Shown in pieces: positions 1 through 13,273 of a stretch of DNA of 64,000 nucleotides. The stretch is from Brugia malayi (lineage: Eukaryota > Nematoda > Chromadorea > Rhabditida > Onchocercidae): contig NW_025062478.1 in NCBI RefSeq assembly GCF_000002995.4, positions 9,435,001 to 9,499,000 of the forward strand, written 5' to 3'. A model generated the notes under the pieces. It did no database searches and was not told where the DNA came from. It saw only the letters and a list, made by a program, of their open reading frames with translations. The position numbers and the translations under genes are program-made. Positions within the stretch are counted from its first letter, which is position 1. The number at the start of each line of letters is the position of its first letter.

Positions 1-231
1 GTTTAATCATCCGATTCACAAAGTATTTAATTAAAAATTTTGAACAACAAAATCGACTGATATTTTATTTATGAATGAATGATAGAGCTATACATATGAT
101 AAATTGATATATTAATCTATTTTAATCTCATGATGTATAAAATTTCTAAGGATTTGTTAATATTTATTTAACTCATTTATTCTTACTGTTATTAAATACA
201 AAATAAATGAATTAAAAATTTAAATATTAAA

Positions 232-3200
232 TTAAAAATTTTGAATACCAAAAATATACCGGAAAATAGTAGCTGAAATGCCAGCAAAGAAACCTTTGAT
301 GCCAGATGTTCGCATAATATTTTGACAAATTTGTTTATATGAATGTATGCTATCATTAGCTTGAAATTGTGTTTTTATCACATCTAAAGGATAATTACAT
401 ATCCATGACATAATACCCGCAATACCTAAAATATGAATGAAAATTAAATTATTAATGATATTTAATTAATTATTTCATACCAAATGATAAAATTATAACT
501 AAAAATTATGATATAATTTTGTGGAGTAGAAAGAAGGAAATCAATTATTAATGACATTTCAATTAATTATAATATATTAATATATTAAATGACATAATAA
601 TATATTAAATGACATAATTGTGATTGGAAATTATGATATAATTTAATTGAAAATACAAATATATGATTAATTATAATAATGATTTTTTCTTTGTGCAAAG
701 TACTATCATAATTTCAAAATGATATATCGTAGTGATAATAAATGTTATGATACGAATTCATTTTTTTTTTTTTTTTCATTCAATTAATTAATAACCTGGA
801 AAAAAAAATGTAATAATAACAATAGTAATAAAACAATAATAATAATAAATATTAAAAATGATAATTCTTTTCATCCAATTTTTTTTTTCATTTCATTTCT
901 CTTTCATTTTCATTTAATTAATCAATAATTTGCAGCGAAAAAAAAAAATGATAATTAATAATTGGTAAAATTTAACCTCCAGCTAAAAGTAATTGAAATG
1001 TAGTTAACGACGAAGCTGTACCATCTTTACTTAACTTTTGTGTACAAAATTCATATGTGACAAACCACATGCCATAACCAGGACCATCTCGTGCAACTGT
1101 AATCCATGTACCTCTTAAATAACATATTTTTCAAGTGAAAAAAAAAAAGAAAACAAAAAGAAACGAAAGACAAGATAAAATAATTCATTTTATAAATTTG
1201 AAATAAATTTCAATTATTATATTACTAGAAATTATATTTATAACTTTTATTAACTTATATGTAGAACATACTTATATATCGAGAAAAAACCATGTTGTTT
1301 TACCATTTGTTGAGCACAATCATATGATGATATATACAATTTTTGTCTGTTATCTTTCTAAATATACAAATATATATATGTAATGAAATTATTTTTATTT
1401 ATATAATTTGAATATAAATTTAAAAAAATAATAAATTTTCTTGCCCATTCTTTTCTTTCTTTCCGTTTTTCTTGTTGTTTGTTTGTTTTTATAACAAAAT
1501 TAATTTGATAATTTTATAATTAAGTCAATAAAAAACAATGGAACAGAAAAAGAAAGAAAAAAAAAGTTCGCTTTTATTTAAAACAATAATAAATTATTAA
1601 ATATCATTTTTCAAAAATATCAATGTCCTGTAGTAATAATTTAGATGAAACAAAAAAAAAAATTTATAAAAAATAAGAGTTTGTAAAAAATTTTATTCGT
1701 CTTTATGCAACTAATAGGGGAGAAAAAAAGGAGTAGAATAAATTTATTTAAAACTAAGAAATTTATTCAAAAAAAAGGAAGAAAAAGTAAATTAATTAGC
1801 AATTGAATAATTTTAAAAATGATTATCAATGATATACTTTTATTTCTTTTACATATTTAATTTAACAAATATTATACTTGTAATTGTAACTTTATTTTAA
1901 CTAAATCTGATGGAATACATATACTGCATTGTGCAATACCAGCTATATTGCCAGCAATAAATGAGCCAAGTAAATTGTGATAATTATCAAAAAGTTTGAT
2001 TGTATTACCATAAACACCAAATGCTATAGCATGAATTGCTGTAAAACTTATCAATGGACTTGACATTCCTGAAATTAAAAATTTATGAAATAAACTAGAA
2101 ATAATAAAAATGACTTATGATATTAAGAAATTAAATCAAATAAGCAATTAATATTTAAAATTTTGAAATTTAAAAAAATTTTTCGAAATAATATATAATA
2201 ATGTGTTTTTTTTTTCTTTTTAGAAATAAATGATAATAAACATTAGTCTTTCCAAATTCACTTCAGAATCATTTTTTATCATTTTTATCATGGAAATCAA
2301 TTTTGTCATTATATGTAATAATAATAATACAATTTAGTTCTCTCTTTTTTTTTATTTATTCATTTGTTTCATTTATTTCAAAATTAAATCTGAGCGATAA
2401 AATTTGCTAAATTTAATGTGTAATATAATTTCAATATTTTATCACAAAATTTTATTTTTAAAATGGTAAAAGAAAAGAACTTTGACCTATTTCTATTCTT
2501 GAATAGCAAAGTTTTTCAGTAATAAATAGTAGATAAAAGAGTAGTAAACATTGTTAAAAATATCATTTGACGTAAACAAACAAAATTTTGCACCTTTAAA
2601 AAATCCCAAAATGCTCTCATTTTGTATGATTGATGAGCAACAACGATAAATACTTTGTGTTTCAGTTTGTTGACGTATTTTAACCGTATCCAATGGATGA
2701 CCTGTTAGCACACCTGCTGCACCTATAAAAATCTTAGAAAATCTATGATTAAAAAAAAAAATAATAATTTGTGGGTAAAAAAAAATTTGATAAAATCCAA
2801 ATTAAAAGATAGTAAATTCCTTATCAATATCAACAATTCTCTATTTTTTTAAAAAAATTAATATTGATATGTATGATTTACTCAACTTAAATATTTAAAA
2901 AATATAAAATAATAGCATAATTAATGAAAAATATTAGCAAATAATTCATTATTCATTACAAATTAAATTTTTAATCATTTCCGTAAATATTATAAAACTA
3001 AGAAGTAAGATGATAAATAGAAGGAAAATAAAATAGTAACAATCTTGCATAATATTTTTAGTTAAATATTATCACAAATGAATTCAAATCTTTATCTATC
3101 TATTGATTGATCTATTGATCTATCTAAATACTGTAAATGCAAAATACCTGCCACAACACCAATTAGATAGTGTAGTATAGGTTCAAAATAGCCGAACCGT

Positions 3201-3247
3201 TCGAGCTTTCGATCATAATGCTCACTACAATAGCCTATAGCAAGCAT
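232..3247 (-). CDS. Mitochondrial carrier protein, SLC25A45/47/48-like, six exons
   Basis: Predicted inner-membrane solute carrier of the SLC25 family; the substrate is not deducible. Coding exons read on the minus strand: 3148-3247, 2594-2722, 1878-2068, 1272-1357, 977-1113 and 232-425. They join in phase to 837 nt, about 278 residues, close to the usual 300. All three tandem carrier repeats keep the Px[DE]xx[KR] signature: HPLDTVK in repeat 1, PSDLVK in repeat 2 and YPLDVIK in repeat 3. The stretch ESILGFFKGMSSPL across the exon 2/3 junction and GPGYGMWF in repeat 2 resemble the SLC25A45/47/48 branch. The start ATG at 3247 is the first in-frame Met after a stop codon, and it gives a short leader before the first helix. 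Every intron has GT and AG ends. No frameshift is seen, so the gene looks intact. Family assignment is firm; the subfamily is an inference. Confidence 0.88.
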
Positions 3248-6099
3248 TATCACAAAATAGGCGTTGCTGATATGTTATCACAATAACATCTAATTTGATA
3301 ATTGATAATACACGGTTTACAACTGATTAAGATATCCTAAAATACAACCAAATAATGAAATTAAATGTGAAATTATCACACGTAACAAACAAATATATTA
3401 TCAACAATTTTATATTTAAATTTACATATTATAATTTAACAAAAGGTTGTTTGTCATTTGATGATGAATTAAACATTAAGCAAAATTTGAATAGAATTAG
3501 CAACTATTTGGCTATTTTATTTAAAAATATAAATTATAATTAAATAAAATTAATTTAATTTTAAAATTAAAATATGACTTCTAAATTACTTGTTATGAAT
3601 TTTTTTGTTTATAATATAGCTGAACTTTTTTCCACATTTTTTTCTTCTTTTTTGTTGTTGTGTTAGAAATTTCATTCAATGAATAAAAAAAGTTAAAAGT
3701 TAAAAATTGCTGAACAACTAACTATAATGTATGATTATGTAACATTTTATTATTTAATTCTCAAAATAATCCTTATTTTTTTCAAATTTAATTAATTCTT
3801 CTTCCATATCTTTTATAAGCCCTAATTAATGAAAAATGAGTGATGTTGCAAATGGATAATAATTAATTGTTTTATCATTTAAAATAATTATTAGTAATAA
3901 TTCCATACCTGAATACAAATATACACTAATGCTATCTACAGGATAAAATATTCTTGGAACGATAGCATTCATTGATTTCAATGAACATTAACATAACTCA
4001 ATGAGGACGGATGTTTTTTTTTTTTTTTCGTCCCCCTCTCTTTCTCCCTCTCTCCCTTTCTCTCTTATTTTTAACAGTTTTAATTTTTAAAAACACTCTA
4101 CTCTTTCTCTAGGCTAAATTTCCTCTTTCTTTTTTTGCTCTATCTATATTAACCAAAGATCAATGATGTTTTGAAGTTGTTTTCAAGCTAACAAAACAAA
4201 AAAAAAAAATCTTCAAATCATTTTGCTATTAATCAATGCATATTTTTCACTCATTCGTCTGAAATGTTGATGATTTGAATACATTTAAATTATTTAATAA
4301 GGCATTTGAAAAGATATTTCAGTGGCACAATATATTTTTTCAAAAAAAAAAAAAAAAAAGAAAATTGAATAAGGTATACAGTTCAAACGAAAAAAAAAAA
4401 AAAGACCGAATTCCATATGGAAATTTCATTTTGTTAAAGAGATAAATTGATTGGAAGCTAATAATAATAATAATTGTTCATAACATCATCATATATCATT
4501 GAAAAACTTTTACAATCTCATTTGTTTAATTTTAAATAATTCATTCTGCATGTATACATATATAAGAAAAAAAAAAGTAAAAAGAAAAATAAATTTTTTA
4601 GAAGCTAATTAACATTAATCAAAGTAAGAAATCAAGTAAAACGGAATAATCTCAACCTGGCATACATACATATATATGTATTTGTTATCCAAAAGCTATG
4701 TCCCGGTAAATTCCAATAATTTATCACATCATCAATTATTGTTAAATCTCCCTTTTTATTTGTAATTCTATAATCTTTTAAATCTTTAATCTTTGAATAT
4801 TATACTATAAAAAAGTTTCACTTCTGCATTAATAAACTTTAACATGTTAAATGAGATTCTAATTACCGCTCAAATTAAATCTGAAGTATTTCCATCGATT
4901 TTAGAATAAAGACAAATGTTTAAACAAATTAAGAAATTTATTAATGAAAGAATAAAACTTCAAAAGAAAAAAAGGAGAAAGGAAAAAGTTTTAAATGGAA
5001 TAATTCACAAAAGACCGGAATTTTTAAAATTTTTCTATGATGATAAACTGAAATAGAATTGAAGAAAAAAAAAATAAAAAAAATGGACCAAGAGGCAAAA
5101 TCAAATATACCTAGTAATGTAAAATATGCAAATCAAAAGTTTGGAAGAAATGTAGTCAAATTAGAAAATATGATAAAGCAGATACAAGGAAAAGAATTGA
5201 AAGCACATCAAACAGAAGACCTCAACACTGCCAGTACAATAATTACAGTGAGACATTGGTGGAATAATAGTTTCAATCATAGTTCAAAAAGAAATTAGGA
5301 ATTTGTATTTTTAAAAAATGAATAACTTTCAAAAAATTTAAATAATATAAATGAATTTAGAAATAACAGCGAGAAGATTTATCATTTCTAAAATTAACTA
5401 AAACACTACACTAATCAAGAAATCCTGATTTTCTGAAAAGATTGATTGTGGAATTAAATAAGGCAATAAAATGAGACCGTAATTAAATGTAGTAACGAAG
5501 AAACTGAACAACAAACAGTTTCTACGTTCATAACTTTTTCCGGAAAAGAAATATTTTATATGAAAAATTGTTGTCTGAGGAAAAAAAAAAAATGCATACA
5601 TAATCTAGTAACAAAGCAATACTAATCTATTGCTAGAATTAAAAGACAAAAAGCTAAAAAATTATAAGAAAATAAATTGTTTAAGGCATAAAGCTAAAAG
5701 GCATTGCATTACAATGACCAAAAGAACTAAACTAATGCAGTAAATGTAGTTTTAACTAAACGAAAAATTAAATAAAGAAGAAAATGGAATTCTTTGATAA
5801 AGATATAAAAAAACCTAGAAGACATTTACAATTTAGATAAAAAATAAATCATGATATGTTTTCTATAAGCACAAGCATGATTTTTTGATTTGAAATTAAT
5901 TAGCAATTTTCGAATGTATATTAAAAGTCTCATCTGAATTTTTTAATGTTAAGTCTTCGTAATACACTTAAAAGAATTAGCATAGCAAATACATTTTCAA
6001 GATGGAAATCAGAAATAAATTCACTAATTGAAAGGACAAAAATAAGGGCAATATTAATTGTAAGGCTTTTTAGCTGAATGCAAATGATGTAACAATATT
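3248..6099. other. Intergenic, AT-rich, no supported gene
   Basis: Between the carrier start and the DESI2-like gene end I see A/T homopolymers, a CT-rich tract near 4030-4065 and two short open frames on the plus strand (3355-3543 and 5059-5298). Neither small frame resembles a family I know. The second is Lys-rich with no clear splice or promoter context and is not called as a gene. Confidence 0.6.
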
Positions 6100-8726
6100 T
6101 TACTTCCCAAATTTCTCATGAACAGATTGAGAACTGGATGATGAAGAAACAGCTGTTGTTGTTGTTGTTGACTGAGTGCTATCAGTAGTAAAATTTTTGA
6201 TTGAATTCCAAATTTTTGATAACTGTGGCACCGGACTAAACGATCGTACCGTATCTGTAGCATTCAGAAGATTTGTTGAAGATGAATAATTCGTCGTTAA
6301 ACCACCAGCTGATAATTTTGCTTCTGTAATGTTTGAATTTAAATTTGTATTCTACAAAGATTAAATTTTACAAAAGATTTGTAAAATCATTCATTAACTA
6401 TCAACAATAGCACAACAAATATGATTTTTAATAAAATTAATATACACCATTTCACACAATTATATGATCCTCTTTGGAGCAATTAAATTAACTCAACTTA
6501 CAAAGAATAAATTTGACAGGAAAATATTTTAAAAAATATCACAACTAATTTGACCAAATTCTAGGAGTGAACAATTCAGTCGATAGTCATATCAAATCCG
6601 CATACCACAAGAATTTATAGGCTACGAACTCAAGTGACTACAACTCCCAGTTAAACAAAAAAGGATCCAATAAACTAGGATATTAAAACCGATCTACTGG
6701 TTTCTTTTTTTCTCTTTTTTTAACCAATACTCAAAGTTTAATATAATATTATTAAAAGAAATGAAAAGAAAATGATCAAGAAATCCTCTAATTGCATATA
6801 TTACATTAATAATACCTATTTAGGATTGTTGCAATCTATACAATATCACAATTAAAATATAGTATATCTCAACTTCTTTCATAATTTAATATTTAAAGAA
6901 ATTTTTTTTTTTTGCTAAAAGAAGGAAACACAAACAGAACAAAAGTAAGTTAGAGCATGCACAAGAAGACAGCTGACCGATGCTGCCACTAAGCGGCAAG
7001 CTAGCACGTCTTCCCATGCTGCTTGATTGTTCAGTAGTTTCCTGATCACGTTCAATACATGCTGAAGTATAATTCCCACTTCTTCGTCTTTCTTCCAAAC
7101 TTTGCTGTAATGCCACCGGTGTTAACCATTCTTTGGGTAAACAACGCTCCAAAAATGGTATCGAACTTGATACAGTAGCAAGTCGATTTACCCATGAGGG
7201 TATTTCTTTTCCGGTTAGCGTCTAAAATGAAATAATAGCTGCTATCATTGTAAAAGTCATAAATTATTTGGTAAGCTAAAATGTTATCATATGTATGCTA
7301 TAGAAATTGTTTTCATTCATTTAAAAATTGACTGGTTCATATTTATTTTATGCAAGTTTCAATTTTTTTTTGAATAATATTTCTTTCACTATTTGAAATG
7401 TTTCTTTAACAATAGCTCCTATGCAGACTATATGCTACATTAAAATATGAAATTAAACTTGATAACATTATATAATATTTCATTTTTTCCGACTCATGAT
7501 TATGCCTCCATTGATACGCTTTTCGACTTATGTATTTCCATTTTTCATTTCACCATCAAATTTTGCATATTTTTATGTTACTCGAGAAAAAAAAAAAAAA
7601 AAAAAAAAACTAACTAAAATTACTTATTATATACCTTAGCCAAAGCAGCTGTGAAATGATTGCAATTTTTTGAAATTAAATGATATTTGTCGCCTCTGTA
7701 TTCACTTCCCAACATCTGGATAAGATGTCTTATATCAGTAGCACTGAAGTCGGTCTCTCCAATAAGGATACTTTCTCTGAAGGCATTCGTTTTTTAGAAA
7801 ATAATCTTACTAGCAATTTTCATAGTGCCTGTTAGTATGCTTCGAAGAAATGAAATAATCACAAGATATAAACACCATGTAAATTTTGGATAAAATTACT
7901 CACTTAAATTTAAAATTCTCGCCTAACTCTTCTGCATCTTTTGGTGAATTTTCGAAAATTCCAGAAAATGAGAAAGGATGCCCACCATAAGCATATTCTG
8001 AAATAAAAAAAAGTAAACAAAAAAAAAGAGAACTTCTTAACAAATTAATTTGGAAATTGAGTTTTGAAAATAGTAGATGATTGTTGAGCTTCAGTGAAAG
8101 TATGTTAAGTTATGTATAAACTTGATTTCCTGGAAGTCAGACTTACCAATACCATATACTTCAATGCCTGTATGATACACTCCAAATCCAAGAGTAGAAG
8201 CATAATCGTTCAACCAGTACTAAAATAATGAAATTTAAAAGTAAACCAGCAAGACTCAAGCAGCAAATTAAATTCAAATATCAAACAATTAGATTTGTAA
8301 CAAAAACCAAAAAAGGACCATAGTAAATACACTACAATCTAATTTGAAACATCAATCATCAATTAGTTCAGCTTTTTCATCTTTAATTTTCTCACATAAA
8401 TCTTTTGATGAATTCTGAATTTAATTTGCTTCAGTTATGCAAAAAATGTGCAAATATATCAAAATGTTAAATTCTACCCCTTGAGATTGGTAAGAGAAGG
8501 AAAAAAATTTTTGTAACATTTGAATATTGCACATTTGTGAATGTTAAAATATCAAATAAGCCTGAATAAAATCAATCAATTTCAAACTATCAGTCATTTT
8601 TTAACAAAATTTCCACCGATAACTATATATGTAATAGAATTAGCCAAAAAAAAGTGATACTGAATAAAGAAATTAATGAAAACTTACCATATCGTAAACA
8701 TTTAATCTTACTGGAGTTCGTGCCAT
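6100..8726 (-). CDS. DESI2-like PPPDE-domain deSUMOylating isopeptidase/deubiquitinase
   Basis: Predicted thiol isopeptidase of the PPPDE (DESI) family, which removes SUMO or ubiquitin from substrates. Coding exons on the minus strand: 8688-8726, 8147-8219, 7904-7997, 7635-7776, 7221 down to about 6978, and about 6351 or 6331 down to 6100. The N-terminus VRLNVYDM, then [11 protein letters not shown] with the catalytic His, [12 protein letters not shown], and SKNCNHFT with the catalytic Cys match DESI2 in order and spacing. IPSWVNRLA and CLPKEWLTP are the typical DESI2 C-terminal stretch. The tail from exon 5 on is Ser/Thr/Asn-rich and not conserved. The donor of exon 5 is weak: CG-GTCAGC with an acceptor inside exon 6 keeps phase, but an extra exon is possible. 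The start ATG at 8726 gives the expected short N-terminus. Confidence 0.88.
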
Positions 8727-9781
8727 GTTCAATGATTAATATTCCTTATTTCGAAAGAAAAACAACAAGAATCGATTAAGCAATAATTAAATTACGCATG
8801 ACAAGAACCATATTTCTCTAATCGTCGTCAGATGATCCAATTATAAGCAAATGTTGATAATTGAGGATGAATAAAATGTATTCACCAGAAATATTTGTTG
8901 CTATTTTCACCAATGAAGTTAATTTAATCGTTAGTAATATGTAATCTTAACAAAATATTCAACAATAAATATAATTATTTAATTTGTAAAAATGACAAAG
9001 TTTATCACATATATATGTCTATGATAAACTTTAATCATTTTTAACATTAACACAGTTATATTACGCAAAAATATTTACATCAATTATTGAAAAAGAAACA
9101 ACAATTAGGCATTCATTATTCAAATTGTATAATTTAATAATATTTTAATATTATTAAAATTGTTAAAAATGCTAAAACAAGACAATGAAAGAGCTAGAAG
9201 AAATATTTCCATAAAATATTACTGCAAATGCTTTTATTCTATCTTTTTTCTTTTAATTTTTATCAATGCACCACACATGTGTATAAATTTCATATAAAAT
9301 ATTACGAATATAACATAAAGACTTTATATCAAAGTCAGCAAATTTCGCACAAATTAATCATAACTACATTAAATGTCATATGTAAGTCTACAAACAAACA
9401 AATAAAGACATACATATGTAAGTCTACAAACAAACAAATAAACACATACATATATATATGCGTACGCCAAATCTACTAAACGTAAACGCACGTCCCATAT
9501 TTACGTAACATTTCATATGAATCATTTCTATATAATAATAACCCTATACATGCATGACAATAAATGTCACTTTATAACAATAGCATCGACTATTTTTAAT
9601 GATTCACAAAATGCTATCTGCTGTATCTGATAATAATAATAAAAAAATTCAGCAAAACCGTAAACAATATGAGCAATAATTTTATCAATTCTATGATAAT
9701 ATGGGAATGAAAGTAGCACATTACTCTATCATTGTGCTTAACTAATTATCAGAATTAACTTAATTAGTAATATATAACATG

Positions 9782-11431
9782 AATATTGCATGATAAAAAT
9801 TGATAAGCTTTACGCATATTACGTAAATATAATTAACATTTTGGCTAATTAAAGTAAAATCATGCATTTGATTAATTGCAAATTTATCATTATGTTTATT
9901 ATCTTTGCAATTTGTTAACAAACAAACTTCATTCAATGTTGCTGCATCTTGAATTAAACTTTATAAATTAAAAAATTATGAGAGATATTTAGGATCAAAG
10001 AATTTTGATGATTAAAACAAAAGATCAAGAAATCTCAACCAAATTTGTTATGCTAAGAAATCTTAACAATTGTATAAATTTATAAAGTTAATTTCAGATC
10101 AAATAATTCTTACTTACATCCTAAAAATTCCCATCCCAAAAAAAAAACCAATCAACTGATAATAGAAAACAACAATGGTATCACTCGAACTAACCTCGTA
10201 ACACCGTTCCAAGAAGCGATATGCAACCGTTGGATCCTAGCAATCATTGTAATATAATTTTAATTTTGGTTTGAATTTAATTTTACATTTTTGAAGTGTT
10301 TTATTTACTATTAAATAAAAGGATTTAAGGATAAATCATCGAAAAAAGAACAAAAGAAGGTTTTTTTTTCTTTTTCCTTTTTTTCTTTTTTTCATTTCTT
10401 ATTGAATGAAATGACAATTCATTAAAAATTTAATTGTAATTTAGATGGAGTGATTTCATTATGATTTCTTTTCTTTTATTCTATAGCAATGAAAAAGTGT
10501 AAATTGTGTAATTGTGAAAAATTCCTAGAATATAATCTAAGATATCTCAGGGTTTTTTGTACTTTTTATCTTTTCGAGAATTATCTTTCATATAATTGTT
10601 TTTCCTTTTTTCACTTTTTTTTTTCAGTAAATTTCAGTAAGAATTTCCTGTAATCTCATAATGCATTATGAAAATTTTGAAATGTTTGCAGAAATGTTTT
10701 AATTTTTCAATTTTTTTTTGACTTTTTCAGTTTCATAAATTGTTATCATTAAATAGTCCGTTTATTTTATTATACATCTTGAAAATTATATATACATTTT
10801 GAAAAATTTTGAAATTTTCAAAAAATTTTTTGTTCTTTTTAGAATTGTTGCAAAATACAAAATTTTTTTCTTCACAACAAATTAAAAATGCGTTTTGTTG
10901 GGCCAAAGTAAATTGTTTAAAAAAAATGCGTTCACGAAAAATGTGTGAAATTCAACTTAAACTTAAAATATAAGGCTGATGAATTTATCGAATTCTTAAT
11001 TCTTTTATGATATAAAATGGTGATTTTAACAATTAAACTGACTGATCCCTTATCAGTGAATGCAATCAGAAGAACAAAAAGAAAAAAGAAAAGAAAAATA
11101 TTTACAATTAGTACAAATTTTCCCAGGAATGTTTAGAGGAGAGAAAAAAAAAAAAAAAAAAACAATTATAAATTTACAATAGTTGAATATTTAACAATAT
11201 CAAAAGAATATGTATATTTATATAAACAAATTAAGAAATGATAAATATTCAAAAAAAAGGAAAAGACAACAAAAAAGAAAAAAAAAACTGAAAAGGTAGA
11301 ATATCATAAACAAGAAAAAAGATAAATTTAAAAATAGCTTATTTAAATTAAATGTAGTTGTAAAAAAAATTTTGGGAAGTTTTGAACAAATTCAAAAGAA
11401 GTAATATTGCATGATAAAAATTGATAAGCTT
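9782..11431. repeat. 29-bp exact direct repeat pair
   Basis: The same 29 bases, beginning AATATTGCATGATAAAAATT and ending GATAAGCTT, occur at 9782-9810 and 11403-11431 in the same orientation. This may be a fragment of a dispersed element; no terminal inverted repeats were seen. Confidence 0.5.
10195..10236 (-). other. Possible isolated 42-nt exon
   Basis: On the minus strand a GC-richer block of 14 codons (DPTVAYRFLERCYE) is preceded by GCTAG and followed by GTTAGT, so it is bordered like an exon in phase 0. No partner exons were found and the protein is not recognised. It could be a 5' untranslated exon of the DESI2-like gene or chance. Confidence 0.2.
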
Positions 11432-13273
11432 AAAAAAAGGGAGAGAGAGAGAGAGAGGAGAGAGAAAGGAGAAAAAAACTCTAATTTTCAACAACAAAAA
11501 AAACTTTGACTGCTTTTTCAGTTTTTTTTTTATAATTTTATAATTTTTTTTTAGAATTTCTTTTTGAAATTATTTCAAACAAAAAAGTTGAGAGAAAAAG
11601 AAAGAGAGAGAGAGAGGGAGAGGGAGAGATGAGAAACCAGACAGTAATTTATTTTAAGCTTTTCAGTTTTTTTTTTTTAATGAGCAAATAAATTAATGAT
11701 TGAAAAGATAGGATTTAAATAAGAGAGGTTGATCAGATAAAAGGACGCAATGAAGTGGAAAGAGAAATAGAATTTAAAAAAAAATGGTAATAAACAAAAA
11801 AAATTTACCTAAGAAAGAAACAAACGAATTATCTTTCTTAAATTATTTAAATTTCAAATTCTTTTTTCCTTGCCCAAATTAAGAAATATTGGTAAGATAC
11901 ACAAATATTTGACAAATTTTTTAATTTCAATTTTTTAGTATAATTTTTGTTTTGTTTTTTTTTTCTTTTGTCCATTCAAATTAGAATAAAGAGATAATGG
12001 ATGAAAGCTTCTATTTTTTGATTAAAATAGACATTATTGGGAGGAAAAAGAAAAGATAAACAAAAATAATGTTATTAAATTTAAATCGAAGAAAGAATAC
12101 TGGTAATAATTTATTATTAATGGGTATGAAATGATTATTATTAATGATTATATTCTGATATTTGCCGTATTTAAAGTAAAATAAACTGTTATCAGCAATA
12201 TGATATTATCATAACACTGTTAACAGGATACTGTTATTATGATTTTAATGATATTGTTCATTTATTACAATGAAAAAAAAAACAATAATAAAACAAATAT
12301 GAATAAAATAAAAAATTTTCCACATCAATTATTTATTAGCATATTATTTACATTTAATTGTACAATAATTCTATAAACAAATTAATCACATCCATTCACA
12401 AAAAAAATAAGTAAAAATTTAACATAAAAAAATCCCAAAATTAAGCATAAAAAAAGCGATGAAAATGATTAAAAATTAATATATGTATTGGAAAATAAAA
12501 GAGAACTTTTAATTATAAAGCAACTTAATTAGCTAGAAAAAAAAAGAAATAATTTAACGTCGATGCAATTACATTTTATTATTTTATTAAATTAATATCG
12601 CTAATCAAATATTGTTACTAGTAAATGAAATTATACAAATATATATAATTAGTATGATTTGCTTTCAAGAATTTCATTATCACAATATGTTTAATATATA
12701 TTTAATATATATTTTCATCTTATCACTACAGCTATTAATCACATAATCAAATATTATAATCATATTAGAAATAAATATTAAAAATAAATATTCAGATAGT
12801 ATAATAGTAAAAGTAAAAAATTTGTTATTTACTGTTATCATTTATTCGCTTATTATATTCATTCATTTCATTTACGATTAAATTTTCATTCTCAAATTTA
12901 ATAGTTAAAAAAATTTTTTGTTGAATTTATTTCAGTTAAATAAACAAGTAAACAAGAAATATCACTCTATTGGTTTCATTTTTTATTTTTAATTATTTCA
13001 TTTATTTCAGTTTGTGAATAACAAACATTTACACTTATATCTCTTACTCTTTTTTTTTCATTTTCAAACAATTTTATCATTTTTTTTAGCATTACATTCA
13101 ATCATTGAAATATATGATGTTAATATTTTATTTATTTATCAATTTGTATTGATTGATTAGCATAAATTATTAATTTGAATATTAATATGAAATAAATGTG
13201 CTTTTAGTTGTATTTCAGTTTGAAATTTTTAGTTTTATTTCAGTTATAAATTTTAATTACTCATTTTTATTAT

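Larger units (their letters stand above)
8727..13273. other. Long intergenic region, AT-rich with purine tracts
   Basis: About 4.5 kb without a supported gene. It contains short tandem-like copies of a motif with AAGTCTACAAACAAACAAAT near 9380-9445, purine-rich GAGA microsatellites at about 11440-11475 and 11590-11632, a 29-bp exact direct repeat (9782-9810 and 11403-11431), and one GC-richer block bordered by splice-like signals at 10195-10236. The rest is homopolymer-rich. Confidence 0.6.

Noticed and set aside
5059..5298. 79-codon plus-strand frame
   Set aside because: Lys/Asn-rich with no recognised domain, no splice partner and AT-driven composition.
9228..9479. 83-codon plus-strand frame with repeated KSTNKQI
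   Set aside because: Produced by a short AT-rich tandem repeat.
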